DNA of 64,000 nt, taken from Lycium barbarum. Taxonomy: Eukaryota; Streptophyta; Magnoliopsida; Solanales; Solanaceae. Made by a program: the position numbers and the translations under genes. Shown piece after piece: positions 1 to 9,986 of this stretch (the first letter of the stretch is position 1; every line of letters begins with the position of its first letter). The notes beneath the pieces were generated by a model that was not told the DNA's origin, ran no database searches, and saw only the letters and a list, made by a program, of their open reading frames with translations. The stretch lies in contig NC_083337.1 in the NCBI RefSeq assembly GCF_019175385.1, positions 45,670,938 through 45,734,937 of the forward strand, written 5' to 3'.

Positions 1-600
1 GGAACTCATTAACCACAGGGACAGACTGAAGAGTCAGCGACTCTTCTTGCACATCTTTAACTCGAACTAGGTGAAAAATATACCCTGTCCTGATCATCTT
101 CTCTGCCTTAAGGTGGGAAATAAACCTGCCCCTTGGCGAAGCAACATTACCCTTCCACTCTAGGACTGGCTCGCCGGAAAACTGAAATCGAACTATTTTT
201 GTTCTGCAATTAACATTAGCACAACAGGAAGCCGACTAATCCATTCCCATAATAACGTCGAAATCAATCATATCTAGCTCAATCAAATTTTCTACAGTGT
301 GGCGGTCACAAACTATAACAACACAATCCTGATATACTCGCCTAGCTATGACCGGATCGCCAACTGGCGTAGACACCTCAAATGGTTTAATCGACTCGGG
401 TTCTACCCCAAACTTACCAGCGACAAATGGAGTAACATACGATAAAATAGATCCTAGATTGATCAATACATACACATCATAGGAGGGAACTGATAATATA
501 CCTGTGACAACATCAGGAGACGACTCACGATCCTGCCTACCAGCTAATGAATATACGCGGTGCTGAGGACCACTCGAGCTGGACGCTCTACTCCCCCTAC
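1..600 (-). pseudogene. Element A1: aspartic protease and protease-RT linker of a Tekay-like Ty3/gypsy polyprotein, partial
   Basis: Read on the minus strand, 236-475 encodes a retropepsin-like segment with the motifs SYVTPFVAGKFGV, FEVSTPVGDPV and IDFDVIMGMD, typical of Tekay/Del-type proteases that cleave gag-pol. The catalytic DPGS-type motif reads NLGS, so the active-site Asp is replaced by Asn. Downstream (1-235) the linker continues toward RT (PVVNE-like end), with stop codons, and leaves the window. Its gag lies immediately upstream (to the right). Not functional. Family assignment is from remembered motif similarity. Confidence 0.75.
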
Positions 601-616
601 CTCGTCCATTCGGTGG

Positions 617-1820
617 CTAAAAAGCTTGCCCCGATGGGTGCACTACAGAAGAAGAAGAACCAGCTATAGACCCTGTAGGCTGAACAGTGCCCATGCCACC
701 TCCTAACGGACAATTCCTCATCATATGACCTGGTCGGCCACAAGCATAGCAGGAATTTGATCCCAATCGGCACTGCCCGATATGTAACCTACCACACTGG
801 GCACACCGTGGAAAGACTGGCCTCATCTGTCCTGACACTGGTCTGTACTGGGAGGCTGATGCTCTAGAACTCTAGGCCGCTCCGGAATAAGAAGACTGAT
901 CAACCTCGGGCTTAAAAACCACGGAGGTGCACTCCCTACCGAATGATATGAATACTGGTAATGTTGCTGCCTCTGTCCTCCCCTGGACTCACTTCCAATG
1001 TCGAAAGATCTGGCTCTCTTACCATGGCCTCGGTCACGGTCACGCTCTGCCCCCCTCTTATGCTTGTGATCTTCCAGATTCTGTGCATATGATACGAGAG
1101 ATATCCATGCCTGGCTGTAATGCAGCAGTCGTACAAGCATCTATCAAATGTGGCCCTAAACCAGCCACAAAGCGGTGAACTTTGTCCTCCATCTTAACCA
1201 CCATGGCTGGGGCATATCTAGCCATAGAATCGAAATACACATAGAACTCCTGGACACTCATGCTGCCCTGCTCAATACGTAGAAATTTGTCTGCTTGGGC
1301 TCGCCTGACCACAGGAGGAAAATAATGGCGGATAAAAGCATTTGCGAACTCTTACCACACAGCTGGAGGGGCATTCTCTCCCCTAGATAACTCCCAAGTC
1401 TGGTACCACTGTACTGGAATATCACGAAGTCTATACGAAGCTAACTCCACCGACTCAACCTCGCTTGCATGCATAACCCTCAAAGTCCTCTGTATACCAT
1501 TAATGAAATTCTGGGGATCCATATTCTGCTTTATCACTGAAAATTCTAGAGGATCTAACTCAAGAAAGGTCTTAACCCCGAACTACCAGATCCTTGCCGC
1601 TGAGCCTAAGCGGCTACTAATCTGGTCAATAAGTGTACAACATCCCGCACATCCTGCCCTGGTGCATCTGGCTGAGGAACTGAGACGGTGTATGCGATGT
1701 CTAAGATGGGCTCTCACTCTGAATCTCATCCTGAGCCCTAGTGGCCTGTCGAGTACGGCTAGTGGCCTCTCCTGTGGCTTTCTTGCCTTTCTGGGCAGCT
1801 ATAGCTTTCTTGGGGCGCAT
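617..1820 (-). pseudogene. Element A1: gag of a Tekay-like Ty3/gypsy element, with CCHC zinc knuckle, degenerate
   Basis: The start codon is placed at 1820-1818 because the reading then matches the start of the better preserved A2 gag at 14384 (MRxKKA..AQ.GK.ATGEAT). The capsid part is spread over several frames (1352-1537 has the FINGIQRTLRVMHASEVESVELASY-type region; 1058-1312 has the RRAQADKFLRIEQGSMSVQEFY-type region). The zinc knuckle CYACGRPGHMMRNC lies at 617-838. Gag normally packages element RNA in cytoplasmic particles. Multiple frameshifts and stops make this a pseudogene. Confidence 0.75.
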
Positions 1821-2006
1821 TGCTAAAATCGTAACAATTCATCAGAAAGCGAACGCCTAACACATGACTCTATCACACAATCTAGGAGAGAAAGAATGAC
1901 ATAATCTTAAATGTCCTGTAACACCCTGTTTATAAGTATGGTGCACAACACACCCATAAACAAGACTCTACTAGACACGGTGTATAGACAACCCTAGGAC
2001 GGAACT

Positions 2007-2018
2007 GCTCCGATACCA
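2007..2018 (-). promoter_or_regulatory. Primer-binding site of A1 (initiator Met tRNA type)
   Basis: On the minus strand this reads TGGTATCGGAGC, one base from the canonical plant PBS TGGTATCAGAGC that pairs with the 3' end of initiator tRNA-Met. It sits 4 bases inside the 3' edge of the A1 5' LTR, the expected place, and fixes the element's orientation as minus. Confidence 0.85.
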
Positions 2019-2686
2019 CTTCTATCACGACCCAACCCGATGAGCCGTGATGAGAGTCTAACCTCTAGCGACTAAACACCCTTAAATGCTTATTTGTAAC
2101 ATGCTGAACATCAATATCCCATAAATGGCACAAACTAAACTCATAAAGAGGAAATATCCGAACTCTGTACAACCTGCATATATATATACACAACATGTGG
2201 AAGAACAGTGCAAGCTGGCTATGCTGCTATATATACTGTACACAAAAGAATATAAGCCGACAAAGCTACAACGTCTGACTACTACATACAACTGTCTACA
2301 GACCTCTACTAGAATGGAAGCTGTAGAAAGAACGGGATAGGGCCTCGTCGTACCCATCTATATACATCTCAAAAGAATGGCCTACCAAAATAGACTACAA
2401 TTCCTGATCGACTGGAGCGCATTGATCACTGCTGGATAAGGGTCCTACTAAGCTGGTCCACCTCCCTGTCTACCTGTACCTGCGGGCATGAACGCAGCCT
2501 CCCGAGCAATAGGGAGTCAGGACGGATAATGTACTGAATATGTAAAGCATAAAGACAACATGTATATATGTATAGAAATCATGGATAAGATCTGAACTCA
2601 TAAGCTGAAATAACTATCTGCATGAATCTGTATGAACTAGTATCTGTCTGCATCTGACTGAATCTGTATGTCAGAAAACATGGACA

Positions 2687-2690
<4 letters not shown>

Positions 2691-2739
<49 letters not shown>
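2691..2739. repeat. (TA)n microsatellite
   Basis: About 24 uninterrupted TA units mark the left edge of a segment foreign to the surrounding LTR. A similar AT tract lies at the other edge. Confidence 0.95.
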
Positions 2740-2742
<3 letters not shown>

Positions 2743-4411
2743 TCTTCGCTTAGCTACATCGGCTTACAGATGCTTATGTCCTGCATGGATCTAGGAGTTC
2801 ATACGAATAATGGCTAGTGGGATTTCACATTCAATCAGAGTTGCCTTAGTAGGTTTCCGAAGAGAGGCACTCAAGACTATCTTAGCTTGTAGCCGAACAG
2901 TTTGGCCCCTCTCTGGGAATGGAAAAGGATGGCTCTGATCTATTTGTATGCCGATAGTGCTTTCTCTTTTTGCACTTCACTATCCTTATCTTTCAGCACC
3001 TGCCCATTCTAGCAGGGGTAGGACTCCGTTACGATAAGGGAATTGAGGTTGACTGCTTGTCTATCTAGGTGAGTATCGAACATGGTCTCTTTCTACCGCT
3101 TCTGAACCTAACGATACATCTAATACCAATGATCTGTTCCTAGAATGCATTGCTAGATCTCTGCTATAGAAAGCTATACAGGTAACAACGAACGTGTTTT
3201 GACCCTGGCCTTCCCTTTCATTCCTTCAGCTTCAGATAGGTGAATCAATGGGATCATTTCCTTTCTTTCTCTCGTCAACTGGGGAAAGGTTCCTCTCTGC
3301 TTTGATTCGATAGTTGGAACTCTTTGTATATAGGTTATGCCGCTCACGCAACCTACGCTTACACCCTTTGCTCCTGCTTTCTTGACCACTGACAGGAATA
3401 CCTAATCCGCTCCGAAGAATGAACGGGAGGCACCGGAGGAAGGACTGACGAACTTGTTACTTGTGTTTGGTTAACTACTTTACTGACTTAGGGTTCTTTC
3501 TTGTAAGTGGTATACCTACACCCCGCACGCACACTCACTATATCTATATACATCAAACTTTAGCATGGAAAATAAAAACAACGAGACAGCAGAGGAGAGA
3601 ATGAACAAAGCGATAAAATGCGAATTAAGCGCAATATCGGAGAGTAAAAGGGAAATCAAAATCGTTTTTGGAAAAATGAAAACAAAAGAGGGGGCAACAG
3701 GAATTTGGTTAACCATACCGAAATAAAGAGCAAAGGCAGGACCCTCAGGATTCCTGATGTAGTTGGCTTCTCTGTTGTTAGAGCGAACTTTCTTACTCTT
3801 GTAATCTCGTCATGTCCTATCTATACTCACTACCTCATTGTCTGACAAGCAGTTTCCCTCATCTTTCTCTTTCAGAGGAGCCTACTTTCGACTATGGTTC
3901 GCGTCGCTATCGTGCTTGGTCCGTTCACTACCCTGCCGAGCCACCTCTCTTCTCCATTCGATGCTTTCGCCTTCCATTTCTATAATATACCCAGTCGGCG
4001 AGGCAAGGGGCATTCAACCACTTGACTCTAAGGAAAGGGGCTCTCCATCTCTAGGAAGATTGTGTACAGGATCTGGTAATCTAAGCCTTGCTTCTTCTGG
4101 TCGGCTCGTATTAGTCTGTGCTTTATAGTGACATTTTTGGTGGACGATTCAGGGCGTATCACCTAGCTAACCTGGAGAAGGAAGGAAGAAAAGTCTTACA
4201 CCAACGAACTGATTCATGTTCTTGACAGGCTTCTTGGCTCCACTGCTACCCACCCTGAGTCGACTATTGATCTGTCGCCTGAGCCCGTTTTCCTTTCGTA
4301 GAGCAGGGCACTCTTTGAATGTGGGTAGACTCCCTAGCAGTCAATAAGGTGACCTTTCGGAACTACTATTCTTTTTTGCTTGTCGCCCATTCTTTTGATC
4401 CGCTAGCAAGA
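2740..4411. other. Segment foreign to the A1 LTR, possibly mitochondrial DNA (NUMT candidate)
   Basis: The homologous A2 LTR lacks this 1.7 kb block, so it was inserted in A1 (or arose by some other rearrangement). Its base composition and word usage (for example the TTTCTTTCTCTCGTCAACTG and GCCGAGCCACCTCTCTTCTC stretches) are more GC-balanced than the flanks and resemble plant mitochondrial spacer DNA. It holds only short open frames and no gene I recognise. It is bounded on both sides by AT microsatellites. Mitochondrial origin is an impression from composition and cannot be confirmed without a search. Confidence 0.4.
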
Positions 4412-4415
4412 CATA

Positions 4416-4491
<76 letters not shown>

Positions 4492-4500
4492 TGTATGTAT
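4412..4500. repeat. Compound microsatellite (AT)n(GTAT)n
   Basis: An (AT)n tract to about 4464 runs into about nine GTAT units. It marks the right edge of the foreign segment within the A1 LTR. The open frames across it (YIYIYI, MYVCMYVC) are repeat artefacts. Confidence 0.95.
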
Positions 4501-4519
4501 CTAGTAGGTACACACCTCA

Positions 4520-4690
4520 TCGTTATATCACAGGCCACACCTTCACCCCATGTCAAGCGTGCCTTTCTCATGTATATATATATCCCAACATCATAGGCCA
4601 CATCTTCACCCCCTGTCAAGTGTGCCTTTCTCACATAGAACGCAATATCATAGGTAACACCTTCACCCCCTGTCAAGTGCGCTTTTCACC
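4520..4690. repeat. Minisatellite in the A1 LTR, about 3 units of roughly 60 bp
   Basis: Three imperfect units share ATCAYAGGCCACACCTTCAC followed by a CCCCxTGTCAAG..GTGCCTTTCTC core. They occupy the place in this LTR where the related LTRs carry other, unrelated tandem repeats. Confidence 0.85.
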
Positions 4691-5520
4691 CATACTCCTA
4701 TGAATTGGGAGTAAATGCGTAGTACAAGTAAAACTGAACGATAGGATTCTCAAACAATAAAATGATAGTTTGCCTCTCATGGGCCTTACTAAACTCATAC
4801 TACTAGGACAGTAAATCATAAGATCTGTATATGGGGAAAATACCATAGCCGGGGTACGGGAACATCAAAACTCTATTTCTCTTAGTACTTATAAGAATAG
4901 AGTAATATGGTAACTCTTTTACTTATTTATCCATTCATATCATAGGATCATGCCAAAAAAAAGAAGGAATAACCTTAACATACCTTGACGTATATCAAAT
5001 CGCCCAACTTCTACTTGTTGAACTTGTAAATCTACAGTTAAGATAACACAAGCCTTAATAAGGCTATTGCTTTGCTTACTAATCATCCCTAAGCACGTAT
5101 AAAGCTTAACGAATCATAGACGACCATCTCCTTTATAAGCTTATAATGATAGCGCCTAGATATATCGAAATACACGTAAATCCATCCCTAATCATTTCTT
5201 TAAAATAATCTCATGCCACTACCTTCTCATGCAACTACCTTACCCTTCATCAATCTATCACTTCCATAAATACTCTTTCTTTACCTAAAATCACTAAAGC
5301 TCTTGATAGCAAACTCAAATACAAGGGTAGGAATCATTTACATACCTTGAGGGGTCAAGAATCCAAAGAATCACTTTAACTTCAACTCCCTAAGCTTCCC
5401 ATTCTTGGAGAAACCCTAGAAACAACCTTCTTCTTCACAAGCTCGGGTTTACGGGGTCCGGGTCTTGTCAAATCTTCACTACTATGCCATAAATGTTGGG
5501 AGAGAAAAATATTAGGGTTT

Positions 5521-6186
5521 TATGATCTGGGAATGAGTGGCCACACCAAGAGCGACAGGATTAGGAATGAGGATATTCGGGTTAAGGTGGGGGTGGCCTC
5601 GGTGGAAGACAAGATGCGAGAAGCGAGATTGAGATGGTTTGGGCATGTGAAGAGGAGAGACACAGATGCCCCAGTGCGGAGGTGTGAGAGGTTGGCCATG
5701 GATGGTTTCAGACGAGGTAAGGGTAGGCCGAAGAAGTATTGGGGAGAGGTAATTAGACACGACATGACGCAATTATAGCTTACCGAGGACATGACCTTAG
5801 ATAGGAGGGTTTGGAGGACCCAAATTAGGGTAGAAGGCTAGTAGATAGTCTCGTTATCCGTTCTTATTAGTAGTCGCAATATCGCAATATAATTTCCTGT
5901 GCTCTGATTTATGCTATTATCTGCTATTTCGTGTGCTTTCATTATCCTGTGGTATCTGTGTCGACTGCATTATTTTATTTTATATTATTGCTTTGCCATG
6001 TCGCTTTGAATTTCTTAGCCTTATCTGACTTTTTTACGCTTTTATGCTTTTCTTGAGCCGAGGGTCTTTCGGAAACAACCGTCCTACCTTGGTAGGAGTA
6101 AGGTCTGCGTACACTCTACCCTCCCCAGACCTCACGATGTGGGATTTCACTGGGTTGTTGTTGTTGTTGTATGATCTGGGAATGAG
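5521..6186 (+). mobile_element. 5'-truncated RTE-clade LINE with SINE-like (TTG)n 3' tail, plus flanking TSDs
   Basis: The insert 5538-6169 is flanked by a perfect direct repeat TATGATCTGGGAATGAG (5521-5537 and 6170-6186), a 17-bp target-site duplication. It interrupts the A1 LTR, whose sequence resumes after it in register with A2. The 3' end (about 6053-6169: GGTAGGAGTAAGGTCTGCGT, then TGGGATTTCACTGGG and TTG repeats) is the 3' module shared by Solanaceae TS-type SINEs and RTE LINEs. It is 632 bp long, so heavily truncated relative to a full RTE element (usually over 3 kb). Confidence 0.85.
5538..5838 (+). pseudogene. C-terminal tail of RTE LINE reverse transcriptase
   Basis: The plus frame encodes the RTE-clade C-terminal motif: [35 protein letters not shown] and [17 protein letters not shown]. 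This tail lies after the RT domain and helps target-primed reverse transcription. A TAG stop at 5776-5778 interrupts the normal continuation LTEDMTLDRRVW. The endonuclease and RT core are missing through 5' truncation, so it is dead on arrival. Confidence 0.85.
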
Positions 6187-6249
6187 AGAAATAAGACAAA
6201 GTCATGGACCACGTATTTATACTCAGAGAATTAAATGCTTCAGTGGTCC

Positions 6250-6400
6250 AGTTCAACGAGCGGGTCGACAACCTGTCGACGTGTTCATCGACCTGCGCCT
6301 GCAGAATGTAGGGCTGCAGAACCCTGTCTTCGCCGCACAACGACGGCCCGTCGACAGGTTCGACGACCCATCGATCTTGATTGGTGTCTGCAGACTTTTC
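6250..6400. repeat. GTCGAC palindrome cluster upstream of the A1 LTR TATA box
   Basis: A run of palindromic or near-palindromic words (GGGTCGAC, CTGTCGACG, CCCGTCGACAGG, TTCGACGACCC) lies just upstream of the minus-strand TATAAATA at 6221-6214. The A2 LTR has a matching cluster at 18920-19070. Function unknown; it may form hairpins or bind a dimeric factor. Confidence 0.6.
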
Positions 6401-8877
6401 CAATTCGGTTCAGATCGCGTCGATTTGATTCGTTCAACTTCTAACCCTGTAAAATACCAGGAATTCCTGCTGGTTCCATTGCACACGGGGTAAGACACTT
6501 TCTATCTCCATAACTCGGGTTCGGGTCTCAATTCCCAAGGCATACCCAACTAGGAAATCATAAGTTCTACCACTACAAAAACGAGGGGTGTAACAGCTGA
6601 TTAGAAAGAGTAGCAGGTTAAGTATGCTTACTTCGCGAGGTTTATTCTATTTTATAAGCAGGCTTACGAATGAGATCAAGAAGTGGCACTCTATAGAGTT
6701 GATTATGATCAGGATATAATGAGAACGTAGCAAGAACTGTAATACAAAATAAGTGAAGTGTAGCGAGGAAACGACTAAAGATGTGACATGTTCTATATGA
6801 ATAAAGAGTGAATGCAAGTGTGAAACCAATAACCGAGCCATGGGGCTGTAGATAAGAAAGCTTATAAGACATTGTTAGGGGAAAGTCCAGCATAGAGGTT
6901 TCGCCATGACAGAAATGATAGCAAGCAAAAGGAAAAAGGAAGCCAACTCGAAAAAGAAATTAGAGCATAGTGATATGGCAAAGTAGTAGCAGTTTGTGAT
7001 TTGTATAATCGAGATCACGAGTGATATCTTTGGTTGGATGTAAAAGATCAAGACTACGAAAAGATGAATAACGAAATAGAACGATTGTTAGGAAAAGGAT
7101 CAGCATAATAAGGATCGTAGGGGATGATAAGAATGAACGGAATAAGTTTTGGAAGCGAAGAATGGATTGTATAGAAGTAATATATTCTAAAGGACAGGGC
7201 GCTACTGAGTTAAGAATAGGGTTTCTTGTGCGAGGAATGAAGGATTGATTATAAAACGGGAGGTAACAAGATAAATTGAGGAGGAAATAATGTAAAGAAG
7301 TAAGTATGGGTATAGAAAGAAAAGGAAATATGCGAAGTACGCGCGCTTAAGAAGTAGTCATATTATGAGAAAAGGAAGATGCATCTCCTACGAATATCCT
7401 ATACCAAGATAGAACGAGTAAAGTATATAAAGGAATAAGTTGGAAAGAAAAATATGGCCATGCGTTATGATTTTACCGCACGATGATAAAGTGATAAAGC
7501 AAGGCTATCATCAATGACAAATACGATATGATTATGATTTGGTTTTGAAATCAATGTTGAGTACAACACAAGAGTAGAAGAGTATGAGGCATAAGAGGTA
7601 TTAGTTGCGCATGAGACTTAGATCCTTCAAAACAAAGATGGCAGGTTTAAGGGAAAATATTTTTACGGTTACTATAAGTCGATACGGGAAAGAGAGGAAT
7701 GACTTGAGACGGGAAGAAAAGGGAAAGATGAGGCTATAAGTTAACTCTGAGTACCGAAGAATGGGATAAGTGACATTACATGGATGGTACGGATAACTTG
7801 ACATACGACTATTTCGAGTATCCTTATGGGACAGAAGTTGGTAATTGGAGCGGATGTTGACTTTCACTCATAACTAATGGTTGAGCTAAGTAAAATACAT
7901 CCTTGATTGGATTGCTATGTTGGTTGTATTACTTGATGACAAAATTGTAAGATGAGTATGTTAAGACTTCACACATGAATTGTTGTAGCTATAAATTATG
8001 GGAAATGGCATGAATATGATTCAGAATAATAAGGCAATTGAGGAAATAGATTTTAGAATGGTATAAGTAAGACCCTTAAAGGGGGGAAGCGAGTAAGTAA
8101 AATACAAGTGTAAGGGTTGAAACGATGAATCCTAAGATGTAACAGATATAGACTCTAAAACAAAAAGTGAGAATTATGCAGAAATGAGTCTAATAGAGAG
8201 TAAATAAATGAACAAGAATCGAGCGGGTATCTGAAACTATATTGGAAATCATTCATGAAGACCTTGAACAACATGGCATTGGGAGTAAATAACTCAAGGA
8301 ATATTGTAAAGGATAGCGATGCTCTACTGGAATAGAGGCAAAGGAATTGACAGTAGAGCCATTTGTTAACGATATTGCAATTTATAAGTGACAAACAAGA
8401 AGAGACATAAAGTTTTCTATAGTAGAATATAAGATGTGATGATCAAGGGACAAATAAAGGAAAGAAGAGAGTATGACAAGATAAGTTACAACAAATGGAC
8501 AAAAGAGTTTTGGTATGTATGAGATACGTAAAATAGAACGAACCAAAGGAAGAAAAGTTTACGAATAAGATTAGATATGCATATACGAATCATACAAGTA
8601 CGGTTATGTAACTTGCAAGTATTTACATGTCGAGAATGAAACCAATTGGGTACTTAAAAAGAGGAGTAACAGGTAAGAGAGAATAGTGTGTCCGTGATAC
8701 TGCGGGTCAGTTAAGGGAAAATACATCGTAAATTGAGTCGAAATGTTGAGCTGGAGTTATCATTAAGGACAAATAGGAAACTTACTCTGAATATGTTATA
8801 AGTGTATGTGATATGTTTACTACGATAGCCCTGGGTGTGTTAGATTACTTACGAATTCGATAGGATAATTGAATAAC

Positions 8878-8901
8878 GGGGGGGGGGGGGGGGGGAGGGG
8901 G
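8878..8901. repeat. Poly-G tract (G18-A-G5)
   Basis: Twenty-three G in 24 bases on the plus strand, inside the purine-rich internal region of C. Such a tract can form a G-quadruplex and is also prone to assembly or sequencing length error. Confidence 0.9.
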
Positions 8902-9973
8902 TATTACTAGTAGAATATTACGCCTTGGAACTTCCATTTTGTATCATACTACATTCACATTGTTAGCACTTCATGGTTTCCTTCATTCAGATCATAGATT
9001 GTGCTATAGAGCTGTGTTATAGGAATTGAATCCTTGCCGCTAACTTTAAGATTTGAATTTTGATTAAGTGATTGTAAAGTGCAGCTATGATTGCGAAATT
9101 GAAATTGCTCGTAAGAAAGGTAAGTTCTCTAATGATTAATGATTGATATTTGAGGTAAGCGCTGCAGGTTAAGGATTGCAGTAAGAAAGGTATGCTTCTT
9201 ATCGAATTGAGAATGCCATTGTGAAGAGCATTTGTACAAGTATGTATAGGGTGTTGTAATATGATTGTGGCCCTGTGAGGCATGTTGATATATTTTTATT
9301 GTTGCCTTGTGAGGCATGTTGGTTAGATGTGTACAGGTGGGTAGTACAAATAATAGAGGAGGTTCTGCTAAAATTTTGTTAAAATTGATTGTGATCAGTA
9401 TATATATGCGTGCTATGATCAGTAAGATACTGAAGTGTAAACTGAAGAACGAAAGGTTAATAATAGTTGTAAATCAACTGAAAGGAGGGTTATAAGATGG
9501 GTTCCAAATGAGTTTGAGAGTTTGGTTAAAATTACTCGAGGATATAAAAGTGAGTCGAGGGTTAAGTTAAGTTCTCTCGGGGATTAGAAGTAAGGTTGAT
9601 GAACTAAGGTTAATGTGATTGAATAATGTGATAAGATTATGAGAAGAGTCTTAAGAGGGTAAGCAATGATAAGCAAGGAGTCATTCGAGAGGTGAGTTAG
9701 TATAAAAAAAGAGTAAGCTTAAACGAGTAAAGAATGAAACAAGGAAGAGAAATAAACATGATTATATGTGTTTGAGGAAAGGGATTAATGTGTCCCTCGT
9801 AGAAATCAATATAACTGAAGGCATCAATGAGGTTAAGGGAAGTTGAAGCTTATAGAGGAAAGATAAGTATTGAAAAGAATCTTAGGAATTGTGAAGGGGT
9901 GAGTGATATTAGTAAGTGTTGGAATTGGGTACGAGTATTAGTCTTCATTTAACATTCGAGGACGAATGTTTCT

Positions 9974-9986
9974 AAGAGGGGAAGGA
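9974..9986 (+). promoter_or_regulatory. Polypurine tract of element C
   Basis: AAGAGGGGAAGGA lies directly against the TGTTACACCCC start of the LTR, the position where plus-strand DNA synthesis is primed. Confidence 0.85.

Larger units (their letters stand above)
2023..6595 (-). mobile_element. Element A1: 5' LTR (Tekay-like Ty3/gypsy), interrupted by two later insertions
   Basis: The LTR reads on the minus strand from TGTTACACCCC (right edge, 6595) to GGGTCGTGATA (left edge, 2023), matching A2's LTR edges and lying next to a tRNA-iMet PBS. Collinear similarity with the A2 LTR is visible throughout, for example 5170-5520 and 6187-6595 against 18509-19287, and 2023-2690 against 14586-15235. 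The excess length is explained by the foreign segment 2740-4411, the RTE LINE 5538-6169 and local repeats. A minus-strand TATAAATA at 6221-6214 is a candidate promoter. The 3' partner LTR is outside the window. Confidence 0.8.
6596..9986 (+). mobile_element. Element C: 3' internal, noncoding part of a plus-strand Ty3/gypsy element
   Basis: This 3.4 kb runs up to a polypurine tract and 3' LTR, so it is the internal region of element C, entered on the left by A1. I find no retroviral motif and no long open frame in it. The plus strand is strikingly purine-rich (A and G) for most of its length, with few C-rich stretches. The last bases before the PPT contain CATTCGAGGACGAATG, a palindrome-like word I associate with the 3' end of plant Tekay elements. 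It could be a decayed pol or a genuinely noncoding 3' spacer. Confidence 0.6.

Noticed and set aside
2007..2018. tRNA-like sequence (GCTCCGATACCA) and similar at 14570 and 58553
   Set aside because: These are 12-base primer-binding sites matching only the tRNA 3' end, not tRNA genes.
4319..4703. Open frames rich in YIYI and MYVC
   Set aside because: Pure translation of AT and GTAT microsatellites.
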